A stretch of 64,000 nucleotides of DNA from Coffea arabica (GCF_036785885.1 NC_092323.1:17616501-17680500), one strand, 5' to 3'. Positions 51,480 through 63,856 are shown, counted from the first letter of the stretch. Program-made: numbers and translations. Notes: generated by a model not told the origin, from the sequence alone.

Positions 51480-52173
51480 ACCTGCCTTTACACATGTTTG
51501 CACGTACACAACTTTCCAACAAACAGCCTAATCAGCTTAAATCTACTAAACGCTATTTTTTCCAACAACTTGACTATTTTAATGCAGCATTTTGAGTCCT
51601 ACTTCCACAGGCCTTCTTCTTGCATTGTGAAACGACAATGCCATTAATAAGATGTAGCCTCTTACCAGTGCCAATATCAACATCTTGGTTTTTTTGTTCA
51701 ATTTTTGAATTTCTATCTCATTTTCCTATTGTCTCCCTCAGCTTTCCTTAGTTCTCTTAACAATTTAGCAATCGTGTTCTTCATATACTCCAGTAAGGGC
51801 CGATCATACCATAAAAAAAGTTACAAGAATGAGATGCTTGCATTCAAAATTAATCCACCATTAGTAATTATAAATAAATAAATACAACCCAACCATTACA
51901 AAAATTATTAAAATTTAAGCATTTGGCTAGTCCTATTACACCATAATTTCTACACCCATGGAACCTTCTTGATGGATTTGCTGCAGTCCAAGAATACACT
52001 ATTTTGCAGGATTCTTGGCAATGGCATTTCACAATTTCTTCTCCATTGTAGTATTCAGCTTTTCCTCTGCTAAATCCTTCAACATATGAACTTCCATATG
52101 TCTCATTCCTTGAAGATCGATTTGTAGTTGAGCTTGATGAACATGAACCCAAAATTCTCCATTTGTTATGCAT
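51480..52173 (-). pseudogene. GRF-type zinc-finger gene or remnant
   Basis: On the minus strand the frame starting at 52173 (MHNKWRILGSC) contains CHCQESC, SWTAANPSRRFHGC and a later Cys, the pattern of the plant GRF zinc finger (two early Cys, T-S-x-T-x-x-NPGRRF-x-C). The final FFxW is degraded to a frame with NFNNF. Further along the same strand (about 51800-51700) a Lys/Glu-rich frame (LLRELRKAEGDNRKM) resembles the coiled coil that follows GRF in small plant proteins. It is often found with MULEs, which fits its position here. Whether any part is expressed is unknown; I treat it as a remnant. Confidence 0.6.
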
Positions 52174-52255
52174 TTCAAAGGATGAACTTGAAGATATTTT
52201 AGTTGAAACCTAAAATTGGGAATAGATGGAAGAACCTTAATTTCTTCCTCTATTC

Positions 52256-53163
52256 TAGAGATGGCAAAATGGGCGGGATGGGCTGGATTTGATTGGGTTT
52301 GAGATGGAACCGAGTCATATGGGTTTGGGCCCAATCTTACCCATATGTGTTTTGGGACTAACTTGGGCAGGATCACTTTGGGATGGGTTTAGATTGATCC
52401 CGCCCAATACCCAAATCTATTTTCTACATATTTTTTTTCCTTTAATTCATTTTTTATTTTTTATATAAATTTAATATTTTTGATTTATTAAATTTCTTTT
52501 AGTTTTATTAAATAAACATGCAAGTGCTTTATAATCAGAATTCCCACCAAAAATTGGATTAACAAATAAAGGAAAAAATAGATATACAATCATATTCCAA
52601 CATATATCAAGATGGTCAAGGTACTTAGGGTGTTGAATATTTATCCTCATCATTGTTCAAGGATGACAGGTCTAAACTGACTGAAATGCTGGAAATTCTT
52701 GTGGATAATGACTAGGAAGACTACTAGATTATATTCGTTGGTATGACTATAAAAATTGTTAAAGATAATTTTTGAATCTAAGACTCAGTTTGGATTGGCT
52801 ATTTTTTCAAAAAATAAGTTTTTCAAATACAATATTACAGTAATATACAATAACTCAAAAAATATCCCATCCATATTAGTATATCAAATATTTCAAAAAA
52901 AAAATTTATAGTAAAAATTTTTCATATACACTACTACAATAAAATATTTCAAAAACACCCCCCAAAAATAACTAATCCAAACGGAGCCTTGCTATTTGAG
53001 CCCAATGGGTACCCAAGTATTTCCCAAGATTTCCCATCAATTAATGGGTACAATTGGGATTTGTCCCCTTTTAAACCCAATATCAAATTTCAATACCCAT
53101 CCCGTCCAAAGTCCCCATGGGCATGGGTAACCTATTGGGACTTGGGACAAATTACCACCTCTA
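52256..53163. mobile_element. hAT element inserted in the MULE
   Basis: A perfect 8-bp target duplication CTCTATTC flanks it (52248-52255 and 53164-53171). Ends are TAGAGATGGCAAAATGGG and AATTACCACCTCTA. The left arm is rich in GGGCGGGATGGGC-type words, the right in CCCAATGGGTACCC. It shares terminus style with the copies at 2090 and 12982 but has a different interior. Confidence 0.92.
52788..52990. mobile_element. Small MITE nested in the hAT element
   Basis: The left end CAGTTTGGATTGGCTATTTT pairs with the right end AATAACTAATCCAAACGGAG. AAATATTTC/GAAATA words between them mirror each other. Related ends occur at 4058 and 14566. This is the deepest layer of the 47.6-54.2 kb nest. Confidence 0.6.
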
Positions 53164-53660
53164 CTCTATTCTCTCGTAGCTCTTTTTGCTCTCAAATTGG
53201 TCTCAAAATGGTTGATATCTTATTTTTCGTAAAAATTCGTATTTTCTACTTTTAAAAATGCCCTACCTTGCCGGTGGTCTGGGTACAAAAGCACAAAGTT
53301 CGGGTGATGACACCGTATAGGTCCTCAGTTGGCACAAGAATTTTATTTGAAGGATTTAATTCATGCGACAAAACTTTTAGGGACCAAATCGGGTTTAGTG
53401 AAAAAGTTTGGGGACTAAATTGGTAATTTTCCCAACTTTTTAACATGAATTATTGTCCTAAAGTATTAGTTTATGCCTTAGATATCAACTAAAGTTGGTA
53501 ATCTTTGTTGTAGATTCATAGAATCCTGAATGTTGTGAGTTGGGGACTATTATTTCCTCTGGGTATCATCATAGCAAGGTGCTTGAGAACATTTCCTTCG
53601 ACAGACCCCGTCTAGTTTTGTCTTCATGTTTTTCGCCAGTTATCTGCCCATGTGATTGGG

Positions 53661-53900
53661 CTTGCCGGTTAAGGCACCAGTTTGAAGCTTAGAAGTGAAT
53701 CTAAGGAATTTTAGTACTCTAATCATCAGAATATTGGGATTGCACTCTTTGCTGTTGCCATGGTGCAGGTAATTCACGGGCTTGCCGGTTAAGGCACCAA
53801 TTTGAAGCTTAGAAGTGAATCTAAGGAATTTTAGTACTCTAATCATCAGAATATTGGGATTGCACCCTTTGCTGTTGCCATGATGTAGGTAATTCATGAT
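53661..53900. repeat. 120-bp tandem duplication
   Basis: Two head-to-tail copies (53661-53780 and 53781-53900) start CTTGCCGGTTAAGGCACC and end GTAATTCA + 5-6 bases. They differ at only a handful of positions, so the duplication is much younger than the surrounding inverted repeats. Confidence 0.93.
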
Positions 53901-54227
53901 AGAGTTTCAATTACCACGGTGGTAGTGGTGGTGGTGGTGATAAGGTTTAGAAGATTGAAGAATTGGGGGAGATGAAAGAAGAATAGTGATTGATCCCTTA
54001 CATTTTGGTCAACACTAGAGTGATATGCCATTTTTACCCTTTAAAAGTTGGTCACATGATGTGCACATAACTAATTCTTGCAAAAATTCAATGGAGAAGT
54101 GATCAGGGACCAAAATTGATCATTTTTTATTTATTTATTAGGGACTCAAATTACTCATTTTCATTCAAAGTAACTAAACTTTCACATCAGTGATATGTGA
54201 AGGACGATTGGTATAAGTTTTTCAAAA

Positions 54228-55160
54228 GGGATAAATTTAGAAACCTTCCCAGTGGTTTCTGACAATTTCACTCGCCTCCCCTGAAATTTGTAAAATTACA
54301 CAAACCTCTCTTGAGGTTAAGGTTTTGATAACAAAGTTAGTCCAATTAGAAAACGTAATATTAAACAAGTATTTTAAAAAAAGAGATGAAACTTTTATTT
54401 CAAAAATACCCCTTATACATGTATATAAGTCGTATTAGTAAAAGAATAAAAATAATAAAAATAATTAAAAGTTAGAAACAATTAATACACACATTTAACC
54501 ATTCACAAAATTCACATTTAATAAATTAGATAACATAAATAAGCAATAAAACTACACCAACGATTATAAGATTTTGCAAAACAAACTAGCCATCTTTTTT
54601 AACGTGATGTTTGTTATGATTCTCATTATTTTGAATAGAAAAATTTTCAAATTTTGTCTTTCTTTTCCTTCCTTTCAATTTTCTTTGAAACTCTTAAAAC
54701 TGTGACAATTGTAAAGTAATTTCTTGGAAATAAAGGAGACAATTGTAAAGTAATTTCATGGAAATAAGGGAGAAAGGAGGGAAAAGAAAGGTAAAATTCG
54801 AAAATTTTTCTATTCAAAATCACAAGAATTATAATAAACATTATGTTAAAAGAGATGACTAATCTGTTTTGATGAATCTTGTAATCATTAGTGTAGTTTT
54901 TTTTGCTTATTTATGTTGTCTAACTTATTAAATATGAACTTTTTGAGTGGTTAAATGTGTATATTAATTGTTTCTAACTTTTAATTATTTTTATTCTTAT
55001 ACTAATACGACTTATATACATGCATAAGAAGTATTTATGGAATAAAAGTTTTATCCTCTCCTTAAGTTACTTTTTAAATATTACTTTTCTAATTGGACTA
55101 ATTTTGTTATCAAAACCTTAATTTCAAAGGAGATTTGTGTAATTTTAACAAAATATGAAG
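54228..55160. mobile_element. Foldback Mutator-like MITE (GGGATAATT family), copy 6, right end eroded
   Basis: The left end GGGATAAATTTAGAAACC and the interior (GGTTAAGGTTTTGATAAC, AATACCCCTTATACATG) closely follow the copy at 2995, as does the mirrored right half (ATTGGACTAATTTTGTTATC). The last ~50 bp of the right terminus are lost or scrambled, so no target duplication is readable. It abuts the right arm of the large inverted-repeat element. Confidence 0.82.
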
Positions 55161-55424
55161 GACGTTTTAAAAAGATTTTACTTTTAAAATAATCTACAAG
55201 CATGGATTCTCGTCTCATGAAGGGATATGTCTTAGTTGGGATTGGGCAGCTGGTATAGTTTATCAATACAATAACCAAGAAGACTTCGATTTAATCTATT
55301 TTTAACAAACAGAACTTTGAATGAACAGTCAAGATCAATCCCAGCTCATTTGAATTTCAAATGAATGACTGAGATCAATCTGAGCTCTCTTCGGCTGGTT
55401 TCAACATACGCTTGCGCCTCCAAT

Positions 55425-55432
55425 TATATAAA
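55425..55432 (+). promoter_or_regulatory. Candidate TATA box of the GeBP-like gene
   Basis: CCAATTATATAAAACC lies about 315 bp upstream of the start codon. A CT-rich leader (TTTTTCTCTCTCCC) directly precedes the ATG. The distance implies a long 5' UTR, so this assignment is tentative. Confidence 0.3.
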
Positions 55433-55742
55433 ACCGGACCGATCCTAGTATATTACCATCTGTACCGTTTATTTCAAAATTTTGAATGCCTTGATCCACC
55501 CATCCAAAGTGATCCCAACCATCCATTGGTTATCATGGATGGACTCCAACAACCGTCACTGCTCACAGATGATGTAGCAAAACTGCCCCATCCTTTCAAC
55601 AAAATGACAACTATACCCTCTCCCACTTCTATGTCCAAAAGGTCAACTATTCTCTCCCCTGCGTCCACGACTCTTCCCTAATCATTCACAGAAGATCGAC
55701 TTCTGCTAAAACCCTTCTGTCAATTTTTCTCTCTCCCAAAAA

Positions 55743-56981
55743 ATGGCCAAGCCCCGTGAAACCGCAAAACCTGATCCACCAGTAGAATCCGAAGAAGAGG
55801 AAGAATCCGGCGAGGAAGAAGAGGAAGGCTCGTCGGAGGAATCAGAATCCCAACCCGAAAACGAACCTTCCGAGAAAAAGACCGCCTCCACTCCCGCTCC
55901 GGCTACCAAGAAGCCCGAATCCGCAACACCGAAAACCCAACCGACATCTGCCGCTGCTGCAGCCTCTTCATCTGACGAATCTGAAGATGAGGAGTCCGGA
56001 TCCGATACCGACTCCGACACCGAAACCCCTTCCGAGAAACCCGACCCGAGTATCAAACCCATTGCTTCAAAACCCATGGATGGCCCGCAGAAAACTACAA
56101 CTACTGCAAAAAAGCCCAGATCCAAGCCCAACGCGCTGGGTCCCACTTCCCCCGCGAAGTCAACCACCGGCGCCGGAGCAAAACGGACGGCGTCGGCAGC
56201 GGGGAGTGATGAGGGGAAAGATGCAAAGAGGTCGAAGAAAAAACCCGAAGCGGAGGCTGAAAGTTCGGAGAGAAAAGGGAATTCTAATGATGATTTGAGG
56301 AGGTTGTTTCAAAGGCTGTGGAGCGAGGATGATGAGATTGCTATCCTCAAGGGAATGCTCGATTATTCGGCCAAGAAAAAGGCTGACCCGATTAATGATT
56401 TGAATGCTTTCCTTGAATTTATTAAGAAAAATATCCATACCGATGTTAGCAAGACTCAGTTGCAGGATAAGATCAGGAGGCTGAAGAAGAAGTATGAAAA
56501 CAATGCTGAAAGAGAGAAGAAGGGTAATAAAGAACTCACCTTTTCGAAGCCCCACGAGCAAAAAGCTTATGAATTTTCGAAAAAGGTGTGGGGCAAAGAG
56601 AAGAATGGTGATGGGGAGGAGAATGTTGAGAGTACTAAGGCTAATGGGACTGCAGTGAGGAAGAGCCGGAGTAGAAGCGCAGTGGTGGGTATGACGCCTA
56701 AAGTTGATGAGGTGGAGGAGAAGCTGAAGGAAGTGAAGGATTTGGTGGGTGAGAAGAATGTGGTGGAGGGGTTGAAGAATGAGAGTTTTGGTCCTACTGA
56801 CAGTTTGAGGATTGAGGAGTGGGTTCTTAAGAATGGGGCACATTTGATTAAGGATGCAAAGAAGAGAGCTGAATTGGAGGAGAAGTGGAGGGAGTTGAAA
56901 GTCAAGGAGATTGAGTTGTTGGCTAGGAGATCAGAGTTGATGGCTGAGCAGAGTAACCTGGTCTTGGAGGGCTTGAAATGA
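55743..56981 (+). CDS. GeBP/STKR family transcription factor
   Basis: A single exon of 412 aa, typical of this plant-specific family (GLABROUS1 enhancer-binding protein; linked to cytokinin response and trichome gene control, acting in the nucleus). Residues 15-110 are an acidic Glu/Ser-rich region with Pro and Ala runs. A basic cluster KRSKKK at 162-167 looks like a nuclear localisation signal. The conserved GeBP (DUF573) domain spans about 188-285: RLFQRLWSEDDEIAILKGML at its start, DVSKTQLQDKIRRLKKKYEN in the middle and HEQKAYEFSKKVWG at its end. Residues 370-410 (AELEEKWRELKVKEIELLAR) form a likely coiled coil for dimers. The start ATGGCC sits in good context after a CT-rich leader. GC content is far above its surroundings. 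Intact and probably expressed. Confidence 0.95.
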   Translation: MAKPRETAKPDPPVESEEEEESGEEEEEGSSEESESQPENEPSEKKTASTPAPATKKPESATPKTQPTSAAAAASSSDESEDEESGSDTDSDTETPSEKPDPSIKPIASKPMDGPQKTTTTAKKPRSKPNALGPTSPAKSTTGAGAKRTASAAGSDEGKDAKRSKKKPEAEAESSERKGNSNDDLRRLFQRLWSEDDEIAILKGMLDYSAKKKADPINDLNAFLEFIKKNIHTDVSKTQLQDKIRRLKKKYENNAEREKKGNKELTFSKPHEQKAYEFSKKVWGKEKNGDGEENVESTKANGTAVRKSRSRSAVVGMTPKVDEVEEKLKEVKDLVGEKNVVEGLKNESFGPTDSLRIEEWVLKNGAHLIKDAKKRAELEEKWRELKVKEIELLARRSELMAEQSNLVLEGLK

Positions 56982-59900
56982 TCGGGGGGTTGATATTGAG
57001 TTGTTGGAAGAATGCTGAAAAGGTTAGTTGTATTAGTGGGGTTTGGTGATGATTAATGTAGTGGCAAAAGGCAGCACAGCATTATGGTGTTGAATATATC
57101 TTTAGTACTTTTATGGTTTTAGGTTCGGTAATTAGCAAATTATGGTTTCCTGTACTTTGCCATTTTTAGGTTATATTTTGAATGTTAATGATTTTGAAAC
57201 TGGGATGATTTGGATGTTTCAGTATTTATGTGCTGAATTAGGATGTTTGCTTTTTCGTATTTTGTTTAGTGTTGCAGTTGGATTCCTATGGTAATTGACT
57301 TTAAATGTGATGTTAATTGCTTGTTGGTATGCAAAACAAGATGCATCTACATTGGTTTATATTGATGATGTGCTTTGTGATATTGGTTACCTTTTCCTGA
57401 TGATTAAGTGGGCATATAGAGATGGTAAGGAATTAATAGTAGCTGATAAAAACTTCTTTTAAGCTTTTGCTACAAAGGCCGACTCAACAATAATCTGCTA
57501 GTACCATTTTCCATTTTTCTAAGAGAGAGAACTTAGTAGCAATTAACACGTGTTCCATGTTTGGCGTCGATCCTTTCTGTAACCCATAATCTATGACATG
57601 AAGCACTGACGAGTGCAACTCTAGAAGAAGCAACTATAACCATGCGGAAGCCATTTTTAAGATTTAGATCTAGTAATCACCTCCCAATTCCTATATTCTC
57701 TATCCCTGTTATTTGTGCTTAAGACAAATATCTGAAATTTTTTTTAACTCTATATTGCTTGGTATGTGATATAGAAACTAGAAAGAAAGAGCAAACTATG
57801 TGAACCATTAAGGTATCTATGCCCTTTTGCAACATTCTTTCTAAGTGTTTACTCACAGTGTCAATGCAGGCATTCAGCTTTTCTTTATCCTCCCCAAGAA
57901 CTTTTGACGGTTTGTGACAGGTTAGCGCCCTAGTCAAGATATTTGCTCAAGTTCTCCACTGGAAACCTAGAGTCCATTTTGAATCAAAGTATGGTTGCAC
58001 TAATTGTTCTCCTGGCATTTCTTCTAGCATAAACTACTTATTTGGAGTGTTAAGTATCACTGGTTAATGGCACTGACCTCTTCAAAGATTTATCCATCAT
58101 TCTCCCCCATGGTTTCCAGATTTGTATTGAAAAACCTCCTTTTAGATGGATGAAGTTAATTTTACTTGCAACGTGATTGATATGCTATTAAGTCTTTTAA
58201 TCCCAAGCCACTAGTAACCTAACAATGACATATATGCCAAGAAGTGCCACTTGAGTGACATGTCCAGTGCCACGAGGTTTTCCTACTTTGTCAGCTCCCC
58301 TTCTTTTCTTCTGCTTGCTGAGTTACCATCTATAACCACCATTCTCCTTCTATTTTCTCTCTTATTTTCCATCTTCTCGCTTCCACTTTTCTGTAGAATC
58401 AAATTATTTTTAAGCGATGACTTGGAGTCCCAATGCCAGGATCTTTTCAATTTTGTCACTTTTTTTTTTAGTTTTATTTGATCAACTGTGTGTACCATAT
58501 CTCTTCTTGCACCAAAATTAGATTTTTGAAGTCAATTTAATTGACAAAATGTTGTAAAATGAAACTTGAGGATCGTTTTGTAGACCTTTGGGTGTTTTTG
58601 AGTAAGTTTGGCTGCTAATTGGTGGGTTGTTGTTGTTGTTGCAAGCAAACCCAAAATTGGCTTATAATTTCAATTTTTTTTTCTGGATTTTTACCTGTGG
58701 TGTTTTTAGGCCATTTAATCAGGGTGGAATAGTTTAATTTTGGGGAGTAAATTTATCAGTGGCCTCTAATTTTATGGATTTAGTACAACATACAATTAGG
58801 CAATGCAGAATGCAATGGATGTGTGCAAAACTAGGGCTAATGAGCCTTATGTTAGACTTTTTGAAGAATCGTTCCTATTAATCATTAATTACATGGTTTG
58901 CAGTAATATGATATGCACCTTTCAATTATACTAATGAAGTCATGACTAGTGACTTTGCGATAACTCTTTTCGTGTCCCATTTCCAGATTTGCAATATCTG
59001 TATACATTTTGGTAATCTTGTATAGCTTGTTACCAGTAAGGCTGCTCTTAACTTTTTCAAACTGTAATCATCTTTTTGTTGTGTGAAAGTTTATCTTGTG
59101 CTCAAATTATGGGTTTGTACTTTTCCAAATCAAGAACTGCTATGCATCATGTCAAACCTAAACTGGGTTATGCTTTAGCTGAGTTCTCGGACTGCTTCTT
59201 TATTTCATTATCCAGAATCTGAATCTGCAATTATAAAAATGCTGATGGAGTTTAATGTAATAGGCCAGCCCTTTTTACAATTGGCATTCTCGACATGTCA
59301 GTTGGAAAACAGTTGGATTGCATGCAAAACTTTGGCGAACCTCAGTTCATACTGCATTTTATATTCTATTTTTTGGTTTTATCATAATGAATATGCAGTC
59401 AGCTGTATAGTTTAATTTTGCCACATTCATTTTTTCCTTAGCAATCAGTTGGTGATTACCATACTGATTTCTATATCTTTGATTTTGATTGATGTTAAAA
59501 AGTGATCAACTCCTTGAGAATGATTTTAGGACTTATCAATTGTGAAGATGGACGGCAACTTCTGCTTGTAAAATCCTTATTCCACGAATAGCTATGTGCA
59601 TGGAGTAATGCTTTGACTTTCTCCTACTTATTTTGTGAAATCCGCTAACAGCCTAGAAGACTTGGTTCATTCTAATTATTGTATGAACTGATAGCAATTG
59701 GGTATTCCTGGAAGTTCAATAGTTTGAAACAGCAGCAATTTCTGTATTGTTTTAGTTTAGTTATTTATTCTGTACGAGTTATTGCAGTTTTGTTTTTCCT
59801 ATGATTTACCAAACAAGTCATTCTATGTGTGCCGAGTTGTTGGATACCAGGCAATAAATGGATGTTAACAAATAGTACAAGCTATATCAAAAGATGCTAG

Positions 59901-62329
59901 GATCAGTTTCTGAAAATTCTACAGCTAGTTCTGTCCTGCTAACACGGCATTATGTTTTTAGCTAACAGTTCTGATGCTATACAAAAAATATAGGTATATT
60001 TCCTGGACATTGTGGCATCTCTATGAGAGAACTGTCTCTGCAGGCTAAGGGCTGCAGCATTCCATACTAGATTCATCCATCCTGATCATCTTGCTTAATC
60101 ATAGGTTAAATTATACCATTTGATTCTGTGGAGCTCTGGAGCCAGTTATAATCTGATTTGGATGGGTCTGGTGTCGCACATTTTATTACTTTACTCTTAG
60201 GTCGTTGATTTGTGCTCAGCTGTTATTTGGGTCGTCAAGGTTTCTTGGATATTTTAGACTCTTGGGGGGATACAATTTAGCAATATGATCCATGGCTTTT
60301 GCATGAAAGCTGGTGGATCATATATTGATCCACTTTCTAAGAAATTAGCTCAAATTCTCACCTGTATTGCTTGATTTCTACGGCCATCTTCTCAAAAAGC
60401 CATTTGAATACAAAGATGCATGTTTTTGTGACACTGCAATGTTCTGTCAGTAGTTTGCAACATGATTGATAATCATACGAGTATATTCAAAAGCTAATTT
60501 AAAAGCAAGAAACGAAAAAATTCTAGTCGAGAGAATAGTTTTCAACCTGACAAAGGCCAAGCAAAAAAGATCATAAATGAAGACTGGTATGGTTTTCGAC
60601 CTCGCTAATGAAGAACCAAAACTATGTGCCCCTAAGATTATTCTGTTCAGAATGGTGCCAAATAGATGTATAACCACACAATATTAACATCCTTTGCTCG
60701 ATACTGTGTAGATGTTGACCCTATGTTCCTTATTGTGTATAGGCATTCTTTATTGTGTTCTAGTGAAGAAGATTTGTATATTGGGATGCACTAAAGAGGA
60801 CGGACCATTTTTTGCGATACTATGCCTGTACAAATTCCTAGTTCATGCCTTGTCTGCTTAAAATTTTTTAATAAGATTTCTCTATGAAGATCACCTTCAA
60901 TTATTTCCTTCTATTTTCTTCCCCCCCTGGCCCCACCTCCGGCCCAAAAAAAAAGAAAAAAAAAAGCAAAAGATGCGACTAATACGGCAGGGTGATAGAG
61001 TTCTACGTGGGCACTAAATTAGCAAAGAAAATTAGTTTCCAGTATAAAAGTTCTTTTCGGTGGCTATTGCTGTAATTTTGAGCAACTTTCGTGGCAATTT
61101 GATAATTTCAACATACGATTATAGTATTATTGTTTCCTCCGTCTTGACTTTCTAGAACTCTCTCTCTAACGGTTTCATCACCGCATAGCTGCCATGTATT
61201 CTCAACTTCGTCCTACAATTCCTCACCATAACCACCTTTTTAAATTTGGCAAAAGAAACAAAAAAAGAAAAAGAAAACCACCATTCTGATTGTCTCCTTG
61301 TAAGGATATGATTTTTGGCTCTTTTTCATCCTTGAAGCGGTCATTTTCCTACATTTTTTTTTTGGTCATTCAATTTTTTCCTAAGCCAATCAAATGAGGG
61401 TGTTCATTTAATTCGTCACTGTTTTCCTAATTTAGTCAAGTGAGGGTGTTCGTCAGAGATATTCATGAGGTGGGATTTATAATCTCTTCAGCAATTTATT
61501 CTTGATTTTGTTTCTGGTTGTTTAGTTTGAATGATTCTGTAGGAGTTCAATTTCAGAATGTTTGAGCAAATGTTTGGAATCAGTATAGTGTATGCAATCA
61601 TTGGAACATGTTAATTATTGTTAAACAATTGTCTCCTTTTTTCTTATTTTCTAGTCCTCTCTTCTTATTTTTTTTGCATGGGTCAATTTCAAGTTGTCTC
61701 AACAAGTATATAAATGTGCCTCCAGTGATGAAAGGGTATTCATCCTTGGTATTGGGTGGAAAAAAGTTTGATAATGATCCCAAATTATTAGTTGAAAGTC
61801 ATGTCTGTGTGTCAACGTGTTCACAAGTAATTTATAACAATTTTTAATACGAGAACAAGTAATGGGAGTAATTTGTCACTATATATAATTGATCACTACA
61901 AATACAATCTTTATGCTTCGTGGGGGGTTTTTTTTTTTTTTTTACACAAAAAATTCATACTTTAATAACTTGTAGGATATTAGTGGCTTGTTGCCTCCTA
62001 TTATGTAATTCATTAAACACATATTCTACTATTCGATAGGTTATGTGAATATCATAATTGTCCACCTATTTTTTTTTAAGTGTATCATCAATAATAGTTT
62101 TCAACCTACTCTTTTAATTAATGACTCTAACTCGTGGCCTGTGAATTACAAATGAAATGTCTCACCAGTTAGACTGCATTTTATTATCCACTTATATTCA
62201 CAGGGTGAACATAACTTTATTTTATTTGTTCCTTCGCCGAAAAATTTTATACTTAGGCACACTATGGAAGCCGAAAGGACACAACCCACCTCCATAGGCA
62301 ACTCGAACCACACTAATACATCATCTACT
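56982..62329. other. Long stretch downstream of the GeBP gene with no recognised gene
   Basis: I scanned both strands. The sequence reads like UTR or intron text (T-rich, balanced), with no frame that carries a recognisable domain and no transposon with paired ends. One minus-strand frame at 57719-57937 (LGEDKEKLNACIDTVSKHL) looks faintly protein-like but is isolated. A non-coding transcript cannot be excluded. Confidence 0.45.
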
Positions 62330-62345
62330 GATTTAGGGATTATCC

Positions 62346-62517
62346 CTGGGGTTTTGGTCTGGTGGTAGTAGGCTAGTTAGGTGAATACCACTGCTAAGGA
62401 TCGAATCCCCGGTGAAACAACCCACATAGCTTGGGTAGGTTGGTGTGGGACACGTGTAGACTAGTCTGGTGATTCAGGATACCACAGGTGGTCATATGAC
62501 CAAAAAAAAAAAAAAAA
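62346..62517 (+). mobile_element. tRNA-derived SINE, copy C
   Basis: A box-like TGGTCTGGTGGTAGT (from 62361) and B box GGATCGAATCCCC (62398-62410) lie in order, and the element ends in poly-A (about 62502-62517). A perfect 16-bp target duplication GATTTAGGGATTATCC flanks it at 62330-62345 and 62518-62533. The intact duplication and clean tail indicate a recent insertion. Confidence 0.93.
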
Positions 62518-63639
62518 GATTTAGGGATTATCCAAAACTTGACATACTTACGAAGTCATAACCACAAACTGCTTGTCAAATAAAAATCTCTACATTTTAG
62601 TCAGTCTTTGAAAAGCTGGGTATATCTTGAAAGAAAGTTAAGTTCTTGAGCAATACTACTTTGATAATGTACATAGCTTTGGACAAGAACGAAAATGTTC
62701 ATTAGAAAATTTTCAGTACAAAGGGAATCTTTTCCATGTTCACGAGGATATAAATGTGAAAAAGTTTATTGTATTACCTACCATTTGGCCAGAGATGTCA
62801 ACTTCTATTAATCATGTTTTGTGGAGTAAATTTTCTGAAATGAGAATCCTTCTTCTTTATCTTCCAAGTCTATTTCCCTAACCGCCTAAATCCCTCAAAA
62901 GTATTTTAGTCAGAGAAAGATAAATAGAAAAAAGCAAAAGTAATATCAAATTTTTTTTTTCTAGTCTGAGTAATATCAGAATACCTATCCAAACACACAG
63001 ATATTATTTCTATTCTTTTTTTAGGTCACTTCCCTATATTTTAATTCTCGACAGAGCATTCTAATTTTTTTTTTTGTACACTAAAAACAAAGCCAAGAAA
63101 AAAAGTATGATTTTTTTTAGAAAATGTAAGATTGTATTGTACAAAGGGAAAATATTGCTAGGTGGGAAACCAAAATTCATTCAAAGTGGGAAAAATAACA
63201 CAGTGATAATTAGGATTCATACCTATTTAAATATTGAAAAAAGAAAACAAAAGGAAAGGTAGAACACCGTAGCAGATGTCACGTGCATGCCATGGGGACC
63301 AAAATCATTTAGAAACTTCAAAGAAATGTCCAATTCATTTTACTAAAGTTTCCTGGAAATTTGGTTGGATTTACCTGTTATCTTCCGGTCTTCCTTCCTA
63401 GGGTAGAAGTTATTACTTCATTTACAGGATTACGCGGTTGAGCAATTGGCAACTTTCGGTCATAGAGCTTGGTCAATGCCTCAATGGAACTTGTAGCTAG
63501 GATGGGAGGAAATTTCCTTTCTTTTTCTCTCTAAATTCCTAGGAAGATCGGTCTTTATTTAGTAGCAGAGGGAAAAAATAAAAAAAAGAATCTTGTTAAC
63601 GAAGCAAAGTGACTTTTGTAGGTTATGTGCGTGTCTGTC

Positions 63640-63856
63640 TATATACATATACATATACATATATATATATATATATAATGCACATTTTGAAGATAAACTG
63701 TAGGTTTTTTTATTTAAAAAAACTTTGTCCTAGCAGGGAAAGAGGAATTTAAAAAACGGTGAAGGTGAAAAGGAATTTGAACTCACAACGTCTACGTTTT
63801 AGAGTCTCAATCTTAACAATTAAATTAACGCATCCTCAATATAGGTATATATGTAT

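Larger units (their letters stand above)
48583..53433. mobile_element. Decayed Mutator-like element (MULE), 4.85 kb
   Basis: Terminal inverted repeats are ~190 bp. The left begins GGGAAAATTGTCAATTTAG; the right ends CTAAATTGGTAATTTTCCC. Inner shared words include CAATTGAGGACCTATAC / GTATAGGTCCTCAGTTG and AGCAGAAAATACG / CGTATTTTCTAC. Flanking 9-mers AACTTTTCG (48574-48582) and AACTTTTTA (53434-53442) match at 7 of 9. It carries a broken MuDR-type transposase (50060-51350) and a GRF zinc-finger frame on the other strand. A hAT element is inserted at 52256. Confidence 0.8.
47616..54223. mobile_element. Large element with ~300-bp terminal inverted repeats, enclosing a MULE
   Basis: The left arm (47616-47900) contains GTGAAAATTTAGTCCCT, ATTTTGGTCCCTAATCACTT and TCATGTGACCGAG. 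The right arm (about 53925-54223) is the reverse complement of the same order (AGTGATCAGGGACCAAAATT, GGTCACATGATG). Similarity is high but imperfect, so it is old. The right flank is altered by the MITE at 54228, so no target duplication could be read. Its own coding content is not identified; the only transposase remnants lie in the inner element. Confidence 0.7.

Noticed and set aside
55706..56843. Long minus-strand frames (153, 227 and 112 aa)
   Set aside because: They are antisense shadows of the GeBP coding exon, caused by its codon use.
57719..57937. Minus-strand frame with LGEDKEKLNACIDTVSKHL, followed by GTGAGT
   Set aside because: Looks a little like an exon end, but no partner exon or family could be found on either side.
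62100..62180. Minus-strand stretch resembling a tRNA-like SINE head
   Set aside because: The B-box match is poor and there is no tail or target duplication.
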